Assembly (NCBI GenBank): GCA_021234155.1
Contig: JAJEKV010000025.1
Span: 476,474-540,473, forward strand
DNA: 64,000 nt
Reading direction: 5' to 3'
From: Isoetes taiwanensis
Taxonomy: Eukaryota; Streptophyta; Lycopodiopsida; Isoetales; Isoetaceae
The notes under the pieces were generated by a model. It made no database searches. It worked only from the letters and a program-made list of their open reading frames with translations, and was not told the DNA's origin. The translations under genes were made by a program, and so were the position numbers. This document shows, in pieces, positions 11,119 to 19,989 of this stretch (its first letter is position 1; each line of letters opens with the position of its first letter).

Positions 11119-12060
11119 AATGGTTTTTATTATTGCACTTTTACGAGGTTCGAGGGTGCAGCCAGAATTAACTGCACCCTCTTCCTCTCCCCCCCGACCA
11201 TTCTTCCTCCCCTGTTTTCTCTGATCACTCATCCTCCCCTGTTTCCTTAGGGCGCCATCGATCAGCGATCGATCGAACCGAAGCGATTCCAAGGCCATCT
11301 TATGATAGTAGCTTGGTCGACGGATCGGGGACGCTTCGTAGCCAGAAGTTCTCGTAGCAGATTCATTGTTCGAGCGTTCTGCATCTGAGAAGAAAGTGAG
11401 GCCCTTTTAGTCTTTGCTTTTTAGTTTTTACGTAAGTCCTTTAGTGCATTTTACTTATATTCTGTTGTTAAAGGCTCTTATTGATCCCTCGATACAATTT
11501 CTGACCGAGAAATCCTTATTCACGCTTTGCCAACGACTATACCCACATGGAAGGCGAACTCGGAAGCCTCCTCCTCATCCGACCAAATCTTCCGGTATGT
11601 TTTTGTAATATCATACCCTTTTTAATCTCATTTCTCTGTCTTGTTCTCCCTTTGTTCTCTATTCTCTTCTCCTTTGTTCTCTGTTTTCTCATTGATCTCA
11701 CTAATCTCACTTTGTTATCCTGTTTTCCCTTTGTATTGTTTTCTTTTTTGTTATCTTTTTTCTTGCTTGTGGTTGAATTGAATACATTGTACAGTGCACA
11801 AGTGAGAATAGTGGTTAGAGTAGTAGCAAGCAACCGAGATAGAAATCATCGTAGACCGGGTGTTAGGAACTAAGATATTGTAGAGCATTAACGTAACATA
11901 ACTAGGAATGTCTTTCTTCCAAAGAAGAACTAAGAATAGGAATTGCTTCCACAGAATCTCCATTTCTAACTCAAAGCAAATCCTTTGCGCAGGAGACATG
12001 CGAAGGGAGTGGCGAGTTGGGAATACTTCAGCTTGCCAACAGTCAGAAGTATGCAGGCCT
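11119..12060 (+). other. Candidate 5' leader and first exon, then low-complexity T/C-rich sequence
   Basis: A CT-rich leader (11,170-11,250) and the palindromic string CGATCAGCGATCGATCG precede an ATG at 11,547. The 16-codon frame from it ends at CTTCCG before GTATGT. From 11,594 to 11,760 the sequence is T-rich with repeated TTGTTCTC units and no coding content. I do not recognise the product. Confidence 0.3.
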
Positions 12061-12997
12061 TCTTCTCGACAAGCGAGTCGAGAACTTCCCCGACTCCTTG
12101 AGGCGAGAAGAGGAGTGTACACTCGGACTGCTGGCTAGGGTTGAGGGATTCTCGACTCGCGATCCGTGATTGCCACGCCTACCCAATGTCTTCACATTCT
12201 TTAGAACCTGCTGCAGCCTTCTCACTGGTGAGTCGAGAATGTGATACCCTCGCCAATGGCTCTTTGGTACGTTGGTGCCTCCACCCGGGCCGAGCCACTC
12301 TCCTTGAACCATGCTCGCCGAATATTGCGAAGAGGGCCGGCTCCGGCGGGTGGAGGCCTCGGCGACTAACCGCTGCAGTTGCTGGCAGCTTTCTCGACTT
12401 CGTGAGTCGAGAAAACGTTGACTCTAGTGCACTCTAGAGCTGGCTGCGGGCAGTCTTAACCACTCTCCTTCTATCTTCCCGGACATTGCGAAGGGAAGTG
12501 GTTTTCACCGTCTCTGCAGCCAACTCTTAGCAACCCAATTCTCACATGTGTGGTCGCTGATGGCCTCTACCCAATCAAAGACCGTCTCCTTGAACCATCT
12601 TCGTCCGAATATTGCGAGGGGATGGGCTCCGATTGGGTGGAGGCCTCGGCGACTAACGAAGGTGCTGGCCGCTTTCGACTCGTGAGTCGAAAAGCGACTT
12701 CAACTGCTGATGCACTCTAGAGCTGGCTGCGAGCCGGTCTTAACAACTCTCCTTCTATCTTCCTCGGACATTGCGAAGGGAAGTTGTTTTGGCTGTCTTG
12801 CAAGCCAACTCTTAGCAACCCACGGGGAAACCACGAGCTTGTTGTATGCATTCTCGCCATGAAGGGAATGCCTTTACCCAACCGCACTCCATGTGTACCA
12901 TCCTGGGAGTTCTCGATGGCTAAGGCATTCTCGACTTGCGAAGTTGAGAATATAGACACGGTTAACAAATGATTCTCGACTCGGCTAGTCGAGAATC
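12061..12997. repeat. Palindrome family, first group of dispersed copies
   Basis: Copies of the TCTCGACTC...GAGTCGAGA palindrome occur at 12,061-12,083 (loop AAGC-like), 12,149-12,160 (left half only), about 12,219-12,240 (left arm changed to CTCACTGG), 12,390-12,414, 12,671-12,695 (arms GCTTTCGACTC and GAGTCGAAAAGC), 12,926-12,951 and 12,971-12,997 (arms GATTCTCGACT and AGTCGAGAATC). Loop length varies from 0 to 5. They sit between, not inside, the units of the stem-loop satellite. Confidence 0.85.
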
Positions 12998-13107
12998 CTC
13001 TAGCCACCAATTCTCCGCGGTGTGGTCGCATTGGCTCTACCCGTCGAGCCACTACCGCATTGTGGAAACCATAGAGCTTGTCGTTGCGCATTTTCGCCCG
13101 CTGAAGG

Positions 13108-13168
13108 AATGCCTTAACCAACCGCACTCCGGTGTGTACTAACCGGAGTTACGGATGGTTAAGGCATT
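13108..13168. repeat. Nested hairpin (13-bp outer stem, 8-bp inner stem)
   Basis: AATGCCTTAACCA (13,108-13,120) pairs exactly with TGGTTAAGGCATT (13,156-13,168). Inside it ACTCCGGT (13,126-13,133) pairs exactly with ACCGGAGT (13,142-13,149). A decayed copy lies near 12,865-12,930. The outer right arm overlaps the next TCTCGACT palindrome at 13,165. Confidence 0.85.
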
Positions 13169-13191
13169 CTCGACTTATGAAGTCGAGAATG
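13165..13191. repeat. Palindrome copy with 12-bp perfect arms
   Basis: CATTCTCGACTT and AAGTCGAGAATG are exact reverse complements around the loop ATG. The outer bases CATT/AATG differ from those of other copies (GATT/AATC, GCCTTT/AAAGGC) yet still pair. Confidence 0.9.
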
Positions 13192-13420
13192 TAGACAAAG
13201 CCGCTCAACAATGCATTCCTGACCGGGTGGAGGCCTCTACAACCAACCACTGTGGGAAACCACGGAGAGGAAGCCAAGGCTTGCATTCTCTACAAATCTT
13301 GCACTTTGTATTCTCTTTTTTAGTCCCAAGTGCCTCTAGCCTGTGTCGAGCCACTCTCCTTGAACCATCTTCCTCGAATATTGCGTAAGAGGAGTGGTTT
13401 GACTGGGTGGAGGCCCCTCA

Positions 13421-14280
13421 GGACTAACTACAAGAGGATGCATTTGAACCGCGCATCTCCCGGGCCTTAGACCTAGCCCGATCTATGTACAACATTCCAA
13501 GAAAACACTCCATGAAAAGACACCTAAAAACGGAATCGTTCATTAACCCCGATCCATTGTTTCCTTGCCGAGCATCTCTCAACCCGGAGAGTAAATCATC
13601 TCTCGAAGCTGAAAAATTTGGACAAAGAAACAATGAATCCGTCGAGCTTATCGCCAGTTCCATTATTTAAACACGTGACGGCATGTTCAACAAGCTTAAA
13701 TAACATAGGCATCTCTCGAAACTCACCTCTTCACGCAAGAATTCCTTGGGCCATCAGATCACGCGGATCCCGCAGCCTCACCTAGAGTCTTTGCTTCTTC
13801 CGTCGGTCTCTTCAAGAGTGTATTAAGATCTAATACTTGTATCATTTGCGATTCTCGCGTATCCCCGATTCCATGGCGCCAGCAGTTGTAGAGTTCAGGT
13901 GTTCCGCGGCTCCTCTCCGCTTCCTACCTTAGCTCCGTGCTCATCGATCAAATCAACTGCTTGCAATAGGGACGCGGTCGGGAAAAACACATATGCAAGG
14001 TATTTGTTAGCGACTTACCAGATCAAGGGCGCCATTCCGAAGTCGCTAACGTTCGATGCTCCCCTCCGAACTCGAGGTCCCCAATGCCGGGGAAGATAAA
14101 CTAGGCTCCGCTCACTTAGTCCCTTGATGTGATTAAATTTGAAATAGTGTTTGGGCGGGCTAAAGCCTACCGTGCTGTACCCTTAGCCCGCTTCTTTTCA
14201 TAAATGATTGCATGTCCTTAACTTCAAATTAAAGAACACGCCCGATCTTTTTTACATGCAGTCCTAAAACTCACAACGCG
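13421..14280. other. Possible promoter/leader with short ATG frame, no identified gene
   Basis: A leader-like stretch (13,690-13,873) precedes an ATG at about 13,874, whose frame (MAPAVVEFRCSAAPLRFLP) stops after about 19 codons. The rest shows no recognisable coding content. It may be the broken start of the coding pieces that follow. Confidence 0.25.
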
Positions 14281-14316
14281 CGGAGGAGACTTAATTTACA
14301 GAGGGGTCCGAAGAGG

Positions 14317-15158
14317 ATGAGAGGGCATACAGACATGACTCCGTCCAAGAAGCGAGGCGCCGGAGGGGATGCTTCTACCCGGCAAAGAAGAAGAAGAAGA
14401 AGACAAACACCCAGGTGTGAGCTCGAGGTTTTCTTTTGTCGGAATACCTTAACTGATCCATCCTTTCTTCTTGCAGCATTCACCTCGGACTCACTGGTGA
14501 TCACTGGCCGAACTCCATTCTTCGTCATCGAGGGACTGGAGACAGAGCTTCTTGAAACAGCAGCAGATTCTTGGTGGTATGTCGAGGTATCGACAAGTGG
14601 GAAGGAGAAAGATCTGTTTCTACACCAAAGGGACAAGAAGAGCTCCGGAGACAAGTACAAGAAAATCGGTGTTGTGCTCTCCGCCTGCGCTGTGATTCAA
14701 AGCATTTAACACTACATGTCGAGGACTGCCAGAAGAGTAAGTTCTATCACACCAAAAAATTAGCAGTTTCAAATTATTCTCACTCTTCCATGAGCAAGGC
14801 TAAGGGCACCGAAAAAAGGCCGGCGCCTTTAAATTGTCAGAACCTTGGGTGGAAGGATCTGGAAGGGATGAAGGAGGCCGGAACCCTAACATCCAGGGAG
14901 CTTGGTATGGAGATTTCCAGAGTCAGGGAAAAACTGTTCAATACGGGGAGCTTCACTTCTACTGTGCTGAAGACTCTACAACACTCTACAGTGGGGAATG
15001 AAGTTGTGGTTCATACACAAAAAAGTCCACCAAAAAACAAAGATGGGGATGATGACACCACACGGGAGGAATCGGATGACGAAGGAGGCGAAGATATGGT
15101 CGAGTCCCCAATAATGGATCCGGATGATCGATCAGGATTTCACGAGAGGGGCATGTAA
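14317..15158 (+). pseudogene. Unidentified coding remnant, basic and acidic low-complexity parts
   Basis: A frame from 14,317 (MRGHTDMTPSKKRG, then RQRRRRRRQT) contains a possible intron or frame change near 14,415-14,475 and ends at 14,709. A second frame from about 14,790 (MSKAKGTEKRPAPLNCQNLG to the acidic DGDDDTTREESDDEGGEDM) ends at 15,158. Coding potential is suggested by length and by the charged, eukaryote-style composition. I recognise no domain. The strongly basic then acidic character would fit a nuclear protein, but that is inference. Confidence 0.35.
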
Positions 15159-15235
15159 AATGGAGCGCCTAGCTCAAGATTATCCGTTGGGAATATCACA
15201 CAAGCCGCCGCTTTGGACATTAGACGGCTGAAGCT

Positions 15236-15514
15236 TTGCACGGAGATGCCGCCTTGTTCAACCACGTGGAATTTAATCTAGCACACATGCCGGAGATTCT
15301 CGAACTCCGATGGTGCGACATCCCCATTGCAGATCCAATGCCCGCGGATGTCATACCTTTAACAGATCGACCGGTGAGAGCTGTTCACCGAAGTCCGAGG
15401 AAGATCCGAAGGGAAAAGACGCCCCGCTCGGGTTGTAGACGGTCAAGATTCGCGGAGGGCTGCATAAAGTATTGCGAAGCGGAGAAGGAGGTGCCGCAAA
15501 GCGATCAAGGATAG
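15236..15514 (+). pseudogene. Unidentified short coding remnant
   Basis: This is an open frame of 92 residues (HVEFNLAHMPEILELRWCDIPIADPMPADVIPLTDRPVRAVHR, then a basic tail). It lies between the acidic remnant ending at 15,158 and the palindrome array starting at 15,644, and may be an exon of the same former gene. No family is recognised. Confidence 0.3.
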
Positions 15515-15643
15515 ATATGCTGTTTAGAGTGCGAGTTCTTTTCTACGGAGACGCCAAAGAACCAACCGGCCAAAGATTAGCCAACGCCGAACACAATAGC
15601 GGCGAAAGTGCCTACGAAGGTAAATAACTCTACGAATCTTTCC

Positions 15644-16033
15644 ATTTCGACTTCGCGAAGTCGAGAAAACCCTACCATCCTAACATTTTCCCGATTATCA
15701 TCGGGTTTTCGACTCGCGAAGTCGAAAGCCGTGGTAACACGTAAAAATCAAAGGATGTAGAGCTTTCTCGACTCGCGAGTCGAGAAAACCCAGATAAGTA
15801 AAAGAAAATTAGACGTTCAAGGGACTTTCTCGACTCGCGAGTCGAGAAAGCCCTACCATCCTAACATTTTCCCGATTATCACTGGGGTTTCTCGACTCGC
15901 GAGTCGAGAAAGCCAGGGTAACACAGAAAATCAAAGGATGCAGAGCTTTCTCGACTCGCGAGTCGAGAAAACCCAGATAAGTAAAAGAAAATTAGACGTT
16001 CAAGGGACTTTCTCGACTCGCGAGTCGAGAAAA
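15644..16033. repeat. Array of seven palindromes with three rotating spacers (period about 183 bp)
   Basis: Palindromes sit at about 15,644, 15,705, 15,763, 15,825, 15,888, 15,946 and 16,008, that is every 58-63 bp. Most are the perfect 24-bp form (TTT + TCGACTCGCGAGTCGA core + AAA). The spacers rotate: one containing CCTACCATCCTAACATTTTC, one containing AATCAAAGGATG, one containing AGATAAGTAAAAG, then again. This is a tandem satellite of about 183 bp with two and a bit units, each carrying three palindromes. It is not a CRISPR because the spacers repeat. Confidence 0.92.
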
Positions 16034-16073
16034 CCCGGGGCTACTATTTACTGTTTATTGCAGGTTTTTGTAG

Positions 16074-16658
16074 ATGCTTTCATGCTCTGACATTGGTGCA
16101 TTGACTGAATGCAGCCCTTATCCTGACCAGATCATACACGCTAGGCAACAGTGGAAAGCATTGGGTTGTCCTCAGCGTCCTAAAGGAAACAGGGCTCCCT
16201 CGGATAAGTGGAAGACCTTTGAGAAACTATGCAGATATGTTCTGCTGGAGGGACAGGAAGATGATGAGGGAGAGGAAGAAGAGGAGAAGAAGAAGAGAAC
16301 ACCAAGGAAAGGCAGGGAGTCTCTCAGACCAATATGACCTCATTCTTAGCACTGAGGCGGTCTGGGAGAAATGGACTCAGATATGGGCTCAATGGACACG
16401 AGGCAAGTCAAGGACAGCAATGGAGAATTTCCATCCGTGCCGGACCCCAAGTTGTTTGACAAGCGGTTCATGAAGAGGATACTGTGGCCTCACCGGACAA
16501 AGAAACGCTTGACCCGCAAGGCGAGAATCTTGGATGGAACAATCCCGCTAAGGAAGACTAGGAGTTCTAAAATGCAGGGCGCAAAGGATTATGCCACGCC
16601 CCTAAAGCGGCGTCGCGTTAGAAGAAGGCATCACGGAGTTACGCAACGTTGCATCTAA
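16074..16658 (+). pseudogene. Unidentified coding remnant with acidic/basic tract
   Basis: The frame at 16,074 reads MLSCSDIGALTECSPYPDQ, then WKTFEKLCRYVLLEGQEDDEGEEEEEKKK, and stops at 16,337. Overlapping frames continue to 16,658 (DSDMGSMDTRQVKDSNGEFP, then LRKTRSSKMQGAKDY). It begins about 40 bp after the palindrome array, behind a T-rich stretch ending in GCAG, so the array could lie in a former intron. No family is recognised. Confidence 0.35.
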
Positions 16659-16689
16659 TGAATACCATGACTTTAATTTTTACAAGGAA

Positions 16690-17705
16690 AAGGCTGCCCT
16701 TTGATGAGGAAGACATGAAGGAATTGAACCGTCTATGTCAACCCTACATCAACACCAAGCTGAAGCGTAACGTCAAAACCCTTCCTTTCCCCTGAGCGTG
16801 CTATGGCAACTGAAGAGGAAGCTTGGATTCGGGTGGTCCCATTTAAGGCCCGACGATAGCTCCCCATTTCTCGTAACTTTGGGACACAAGGGATTTGGTG
16901 GTGCGAACGGCACTGGACCCGGTGGCACTATTTGTCATCAATATGATCGAAGACCCCACCTTTTTATGACAAAGCCGACATAGAGCGTTGGTACAAGACG
17001 GTTGCCGACATGACCGACACGGATACTTTCAGTTTTCTTTTGTCTTTTGCATGCGGGCAATCGCATTAACCGCCGTCTCCCAATGGGCACCGATATTAAC
17101 TTCACCAACAAGATCATGTACTCCATATACGAACTTGATCATGAGTGTAGACTTGGCTTGTCAAGGCACCAAGCTTTGCCAACATAGTTTTGGTTTTGAT
17201 TTCAAGATCGGCCGTAGACACGGATAAGTGGTGGTCTAGCGAGCATCATTATCTCGATGGGTTCATGATCTCTCAAGAGCGGATGGAACCCCCGAAGGGG
17301 GCAGATTTATGGAGGATGTTCCATCGATGGACAAGGTCAAGAAAGATGGTGCGATTGTGTCCTATACATAGAATTCCCTATCCGCCAAGAGTTATCAAGT
17401 ACTTCATAACCAGCCGGGTCGAGGAAGATCAAATTGTATGCGAAAGTGGTACATGAATGGCCTCGTTCTCTCAGGGGGCTATCTTTGTTTGGAATGAAAC
17501 CTATATCCGTGGTTGGAAATAAGGACATGGTTGAAACCATTCGGTCATACACGGATCCGCTTCACGAAAGCATTTCAAGGGGAGGAAGACAAATGGAAGC
17601 AAAGAAAGACGACGAGGACGAGGGAGACCAAGCCGACGTGAGACGTGAATGTCGAAGGTTTAGACAAGGATCTTTGCCGAACACATTCTTGAGAATCCGA
17701 GATTG
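16690..17705 (+). pseudogene. Unidentified large-protein remnant upstream of the FCP1-like piece
   Basis: Across changing frames the sequence reads like one protein: FDEEDMKELNRLCQPYINTK (16,700-16,760), EEEAWIRVVPFKARR (about 16,815), FGTQGIWWCERHWTRWHYL (about 16,880), DIERWYKTVADMTDTDTFSF (about 16,975), then DKWWSSEHHYLDGFM and RMFHRWTRSRK (17,225-17,345). Trp-rich segments and even spacing argue for real coding descent. I cannot name the family. It ends at GATTGAGGTGAGTT (17,701), a good splice-donor context, directly before palindrome copies. Confidence 0.4.
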
Positions 17706-17732
17706 AGGTGAGTTTACTTTGCTTTATCGGTG

Positions 17733-17812
17733 TTTCTCGACTCGCGAGTCGAAAACTCGCTTCCTTTCAATACCTTTTTCTTTTCATTTCGACTCGCGAA
17801 GTTTCGAGAAAA
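17733..17812. repeat. Two palindrome copies in a probable former intron
   Basis: 17,733-17,754 reads TTTCTCGACTCGCGAGTCGAAA, with the right arm two bases shorter. 17,786-17,812 reads TTTCGACTCGCGAAGTTTCGAGAAA, a degenerate form. They are separated by a short piece, AACTCGCTTCCTTT, that itself recurs directly after both copies. Confidence 0.85.
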
Positions 17813-18056
17813 ACTCGCTTCCTTTTGACGATGTCATCATTTCGTGGAGTTCCACGCCAACGACTCGATCATTGTCATTGGATACCGGGCGTTCACGTCG
17901 CGAGGAGGAGAGTGCACTCCACAAAGACAATCCGAGCAAGACACCGCCACACGCCTTTAAAGAACCCGAAAAGATAATGATCCGCATTTGGATCCCGATG
18001 AACCGAAAATATGGTCAGAGCCAAACTCCAACTGGGATCCAGCTGGTCCCGCCAAG

Positions 18057-18700
18057 CTTGTAATATTTGACGTCAATGGAGTATTAGCTGCAGTATACCA
18101 CGATAAAGATGTCCCCGAGATTAACACCTCGCAGATCCGACCCGTAAGCGGAGCATAAAATAGTGTATCCGAGGCCTAGAGCTAAGGAAATTATTGAATG
18201 GTGCATTGAACGGGGGGATTCAAGTGGGCATATGGTCTTGTATGGCAAAAGAAAAATATTGTCAATGTTCTTGGTGTTCTCGGCATTTCAGTTTTGAAGT
18301 TCAAGTTCGTTTGGGGAAGCGAAAGGGTCGAGCATGTGTCGGACCTCGATCCAGCCATCACAAAGGGGAAGCCTATAATGGTGAAAAGGTCGGATGTGGT
18401 TTATGAGCAATTCGGGACTATGGCAAACACAACACGCCGATCATAGGCGACTCCGCCTACAAGTGCTATCATAACGCCGCAAAAAATACAATCATTGCTA
18501 AGCCATATCGACCAAGAATATGAGACGGATAGGTGGTTGTCCTTCTGACCGCGGTCCTCGCCTTGGCGGAATCCCTCTTTGCCATTCTTGTCGCCCGATG
18601 TGATTAGGAACTATCCGAGCCTCCGCGGAACCCGATCCAGAGCAAGGCGATCATGAAAGCTATGGACGACAAATATTTTGGTGAACAAGAAGAGTGACCT
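18057..18700 (+). pseudogene. FCP1/NIF-like (HAD) phosphatase domain remnant
   Basis: LVIFDVNGVLAAVY (18,057 on) matches the first HAD motif of FCP1/NLI-interacting phosphatases, but with Asn where the second catalytic Asp is normally found (DVNGV instead of DxDxT/V). YPRPRAKEIIEWCIERG (about 18,167) and QVGIWSCMAKEKY (about 18,222, after a frame change) match the next conserved block, VKFVWGSERVEHV (about 18,303) the third, and GDSAYKCYHNAAKN (about 18,447) the last acidic motif. Enzymes of this family dephosphorylate Ser residues, for example in the RNA polymerase II tail; plant members with DLNG are known and probably do not catalyse. Several frameshifts and a stop make this copy a pseudogene or a poorly assembled gene. 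Confidence 0.65.
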
Positions 18701-18795
18701 CTGCTCGCCGATAGTCAAATTGTGTGAATATTGTAAACAAACGTGAAATGTATTGAACATTTTGTAATGAATATACTTGTATATTGAGTTTTTGA

Positions 18796-19006
18796 TGCCT
18801 TTTCGACTCACGAGTCGAGAAAGGCATGCTTGTCCCGTTGATGAGACCATTTGTATGTTTGATTGTGTGGACCGGATGCAGCCACAATGTATTATGATGA
18901 TGCTTCTATGTTGCGTTTTACGGGCCTTTCTCGACTCATGAGTCGAAAGGCAATCGGGTTGTACTTTCACTTTATGGGCCTTTTCGACTCGGGCGAAGTC
19001 GAAAGA
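18796..19006. repeat. Three palindrome copies with extended complementary arms
   Basis: 18,796-18,826 has arms ATGCCTTT+TCGACTC and GAGTCGAGAAAGGCAT. 18,924-18,951 has GCCTTTCTCGACTC and GAGTCGAAAGGC. 18,979-19,006 has CCTTTTCGACTC and GAAGTCGAAAGAC. The outer GCC/GGC and ATGCC/GGCAT bases pair although they are not part of the core shared with the 15.6-16.0 kb array. Confidence 0.88.
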
Positions 19007-19089
19007 CACTACTTCCCACGCCATTGGATGCGGTTGTATGGAATGAATGTTCTCCATTGTAATTTGATTTCAACATTCTTTTCTTCGTT

Positions 19090-19647
19090 TTGACTAATGG
19101 CACCGTAATTGTTAATCATACTCTCCTTGCTCCAGGTGGTTCAGGCACAGATCCGACACCAGCACAGATCCCGCTCAGGCATCACAGAGACCGCTCCAGG
19201 CGGCACAGATCCCGCTCAAGGCGGAAGAAATACCGTTCTGGCACAGATCCCGGTCACGCTACACTCTTGCCCGGCCTTTGGGATAAGGTTGCTCGGGAAT
19301 TCAGATGTTGCTCGCTACACCCTGGGGATAAAGAACAGGCGAAGAACAAAGAGAAAGTCCAGGAAGCTCAAAGCATCTTGCAAGCATTGCATAACATCCA
19401 CGGAGGTTGGGGAAGGAGCATATTCGATGGAAGGCTGCGGGAGGCGAGTGGAGAAGTCGGGTGGACAGGTCGGCCGGTAGCTCCAGAGGCACCTCCACGT
19501 GAGGCATTCCACACCCTTCAGGTTGCCCCCAAGGCTTACAGTCGGCATGAAGAAGCGCCGCTAGTTAATCCCCTAAGGTGGACCACCTACGAAGATGATG
19601 TAACTGTAGTGACAGCAAGACCACCATGGTCTCTGCGTCCAATGTAA
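19090..19647 (+). CDS. Hypothetical protein with Arg/Ser-rich segment
   Basis: This is an open frame of about 185 residues. The Arg/Ser-rich part (RHHRDRSRRHRSRSRRKKYRS) comes from a short GC-rich direct repeat (GGCACAGATCC units at 19,144-19,252). The remainder (DKEQAKNKEKVQEAQSILQALHNIHGGWG) could form a helix. The repeat is equally open in the other forward frames, so the frame choice is not safe. It may be the last part of the same broken locus as the FCP1-like piece. No family is recognised. Confidence 0.3.
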   Translation: MTNGTVIVNHTLLAPGGSGTDPTPAQIPLRHHRDRSRRHRSRSRRKKYRSGTDPGHATLLPGLWDKVAREFRCCSLHPGDKEQAKNKEKVQEAQSILQALHNIHGGWGRSIFDGRLREASGEVGWTGRPVAPEAPPREAFHTLQVAPKAYSRHEEAPLVNPLRWTTYEDDVTVVTARPPWSLRPM

Positions 19648-19749
19648 AATACATTGTACCTGTTCAATTTATTAATAAAAATTCTTTTTCAACTAGATCT
19701 TTGGTTTCAAACTTTAATGAATTTCCTTTGTTTCAGTTGCATTGTTCTT

Positions 19750-19776
19750 GTTCTCGACTCGCTAACCAGAGAAAAC
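19750..19776. repeat. Last, degenerate palindrome copy
   Basis: TTCTCGACTCGCTAACCAGAGAAAA keeps the left arm, while the right arm is changed to ACCAGAGAAAA. No copy is seen beyond this point in the window. Confidence 0.6.
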
Positions 19777-19896
19777 TGCAGCAAAGCTTGAATGCAGAGT
19801 TTTATTCAAAAATTCGAATTAAGGATAGTTTTCGGGTCGGGGTGCTCCTTTTTGTGTAAATTAACAGGGTTCCGGAAAAAAGTGGGAATGGAATGA

Positions 19897-19921
19897 GTCC
19901 CACTTTAATTAAATACGACTT
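19897..19921. repeat. Exact inverted copy of the 25-bp block at 7,629-7,653
   Basis: The block contains CCACTTTAATTAAATACGAC and lies about 60 bp upstream of the coiled-coil/RING-like piece of pair 2. At the first site it lies at the end of the small + gene, so its position relative to the genes is not the same. Confidence 0.7.
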
Positions 19922-19989
19922 AAGAGAAAAGGAAAGCATTAGAATCTGATTTATGCAAGTTAGAAGGTGAGAGAAATACCTTGAATAGG

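Larger units (their letters stand above)
12293..13420. repeat. Stem-loop satellite, approximate 280-290 bp period
   Basis: Two related units alternate. The first starts CTCTCCTTGAACCAT, passes GAATATTGCGA and ends GGGTGGAGGCCTCGGCGACT; it is seen at about 12,293, 12,583 and, more divergent, 13,350. The second starts CTCTCCTTCTATCTTCC, passes GGACATTGCGAAGGGAAG and is seen at about 12,462 and 12,742. Spacing between like units is about 280-290 bp. Each unit can fold on itself (AACCACTCTCCTTC against GAAGGGAAGTGGTT). No coding function is evident. Confidence 0.75.

Noticed and set aside
11537-11873. Coding frames on both strands
   Set aside because: Repeated TTGTTCTC-type low-complexity DNA gives Leu/Phe-rich and Lys-rich frames with no protein-like pattern.
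15644-16033. CRISPR array
   Set aside because: Repeats are palindromic and regularly spaced, but the spacers themselves repeat in a fixed order of three, there are no cas genes, and the DNA is clearly plant nuclear. It is a tandem satellite.
12061-19776. Horizontal transfer from bacteria
   Set aside because: The high CpG content is suggestive, but coding pieces look eukaryotic (intron borders, FCP1-like domain, low-complexity acidic tracts) and no bacterial gene order is seen.
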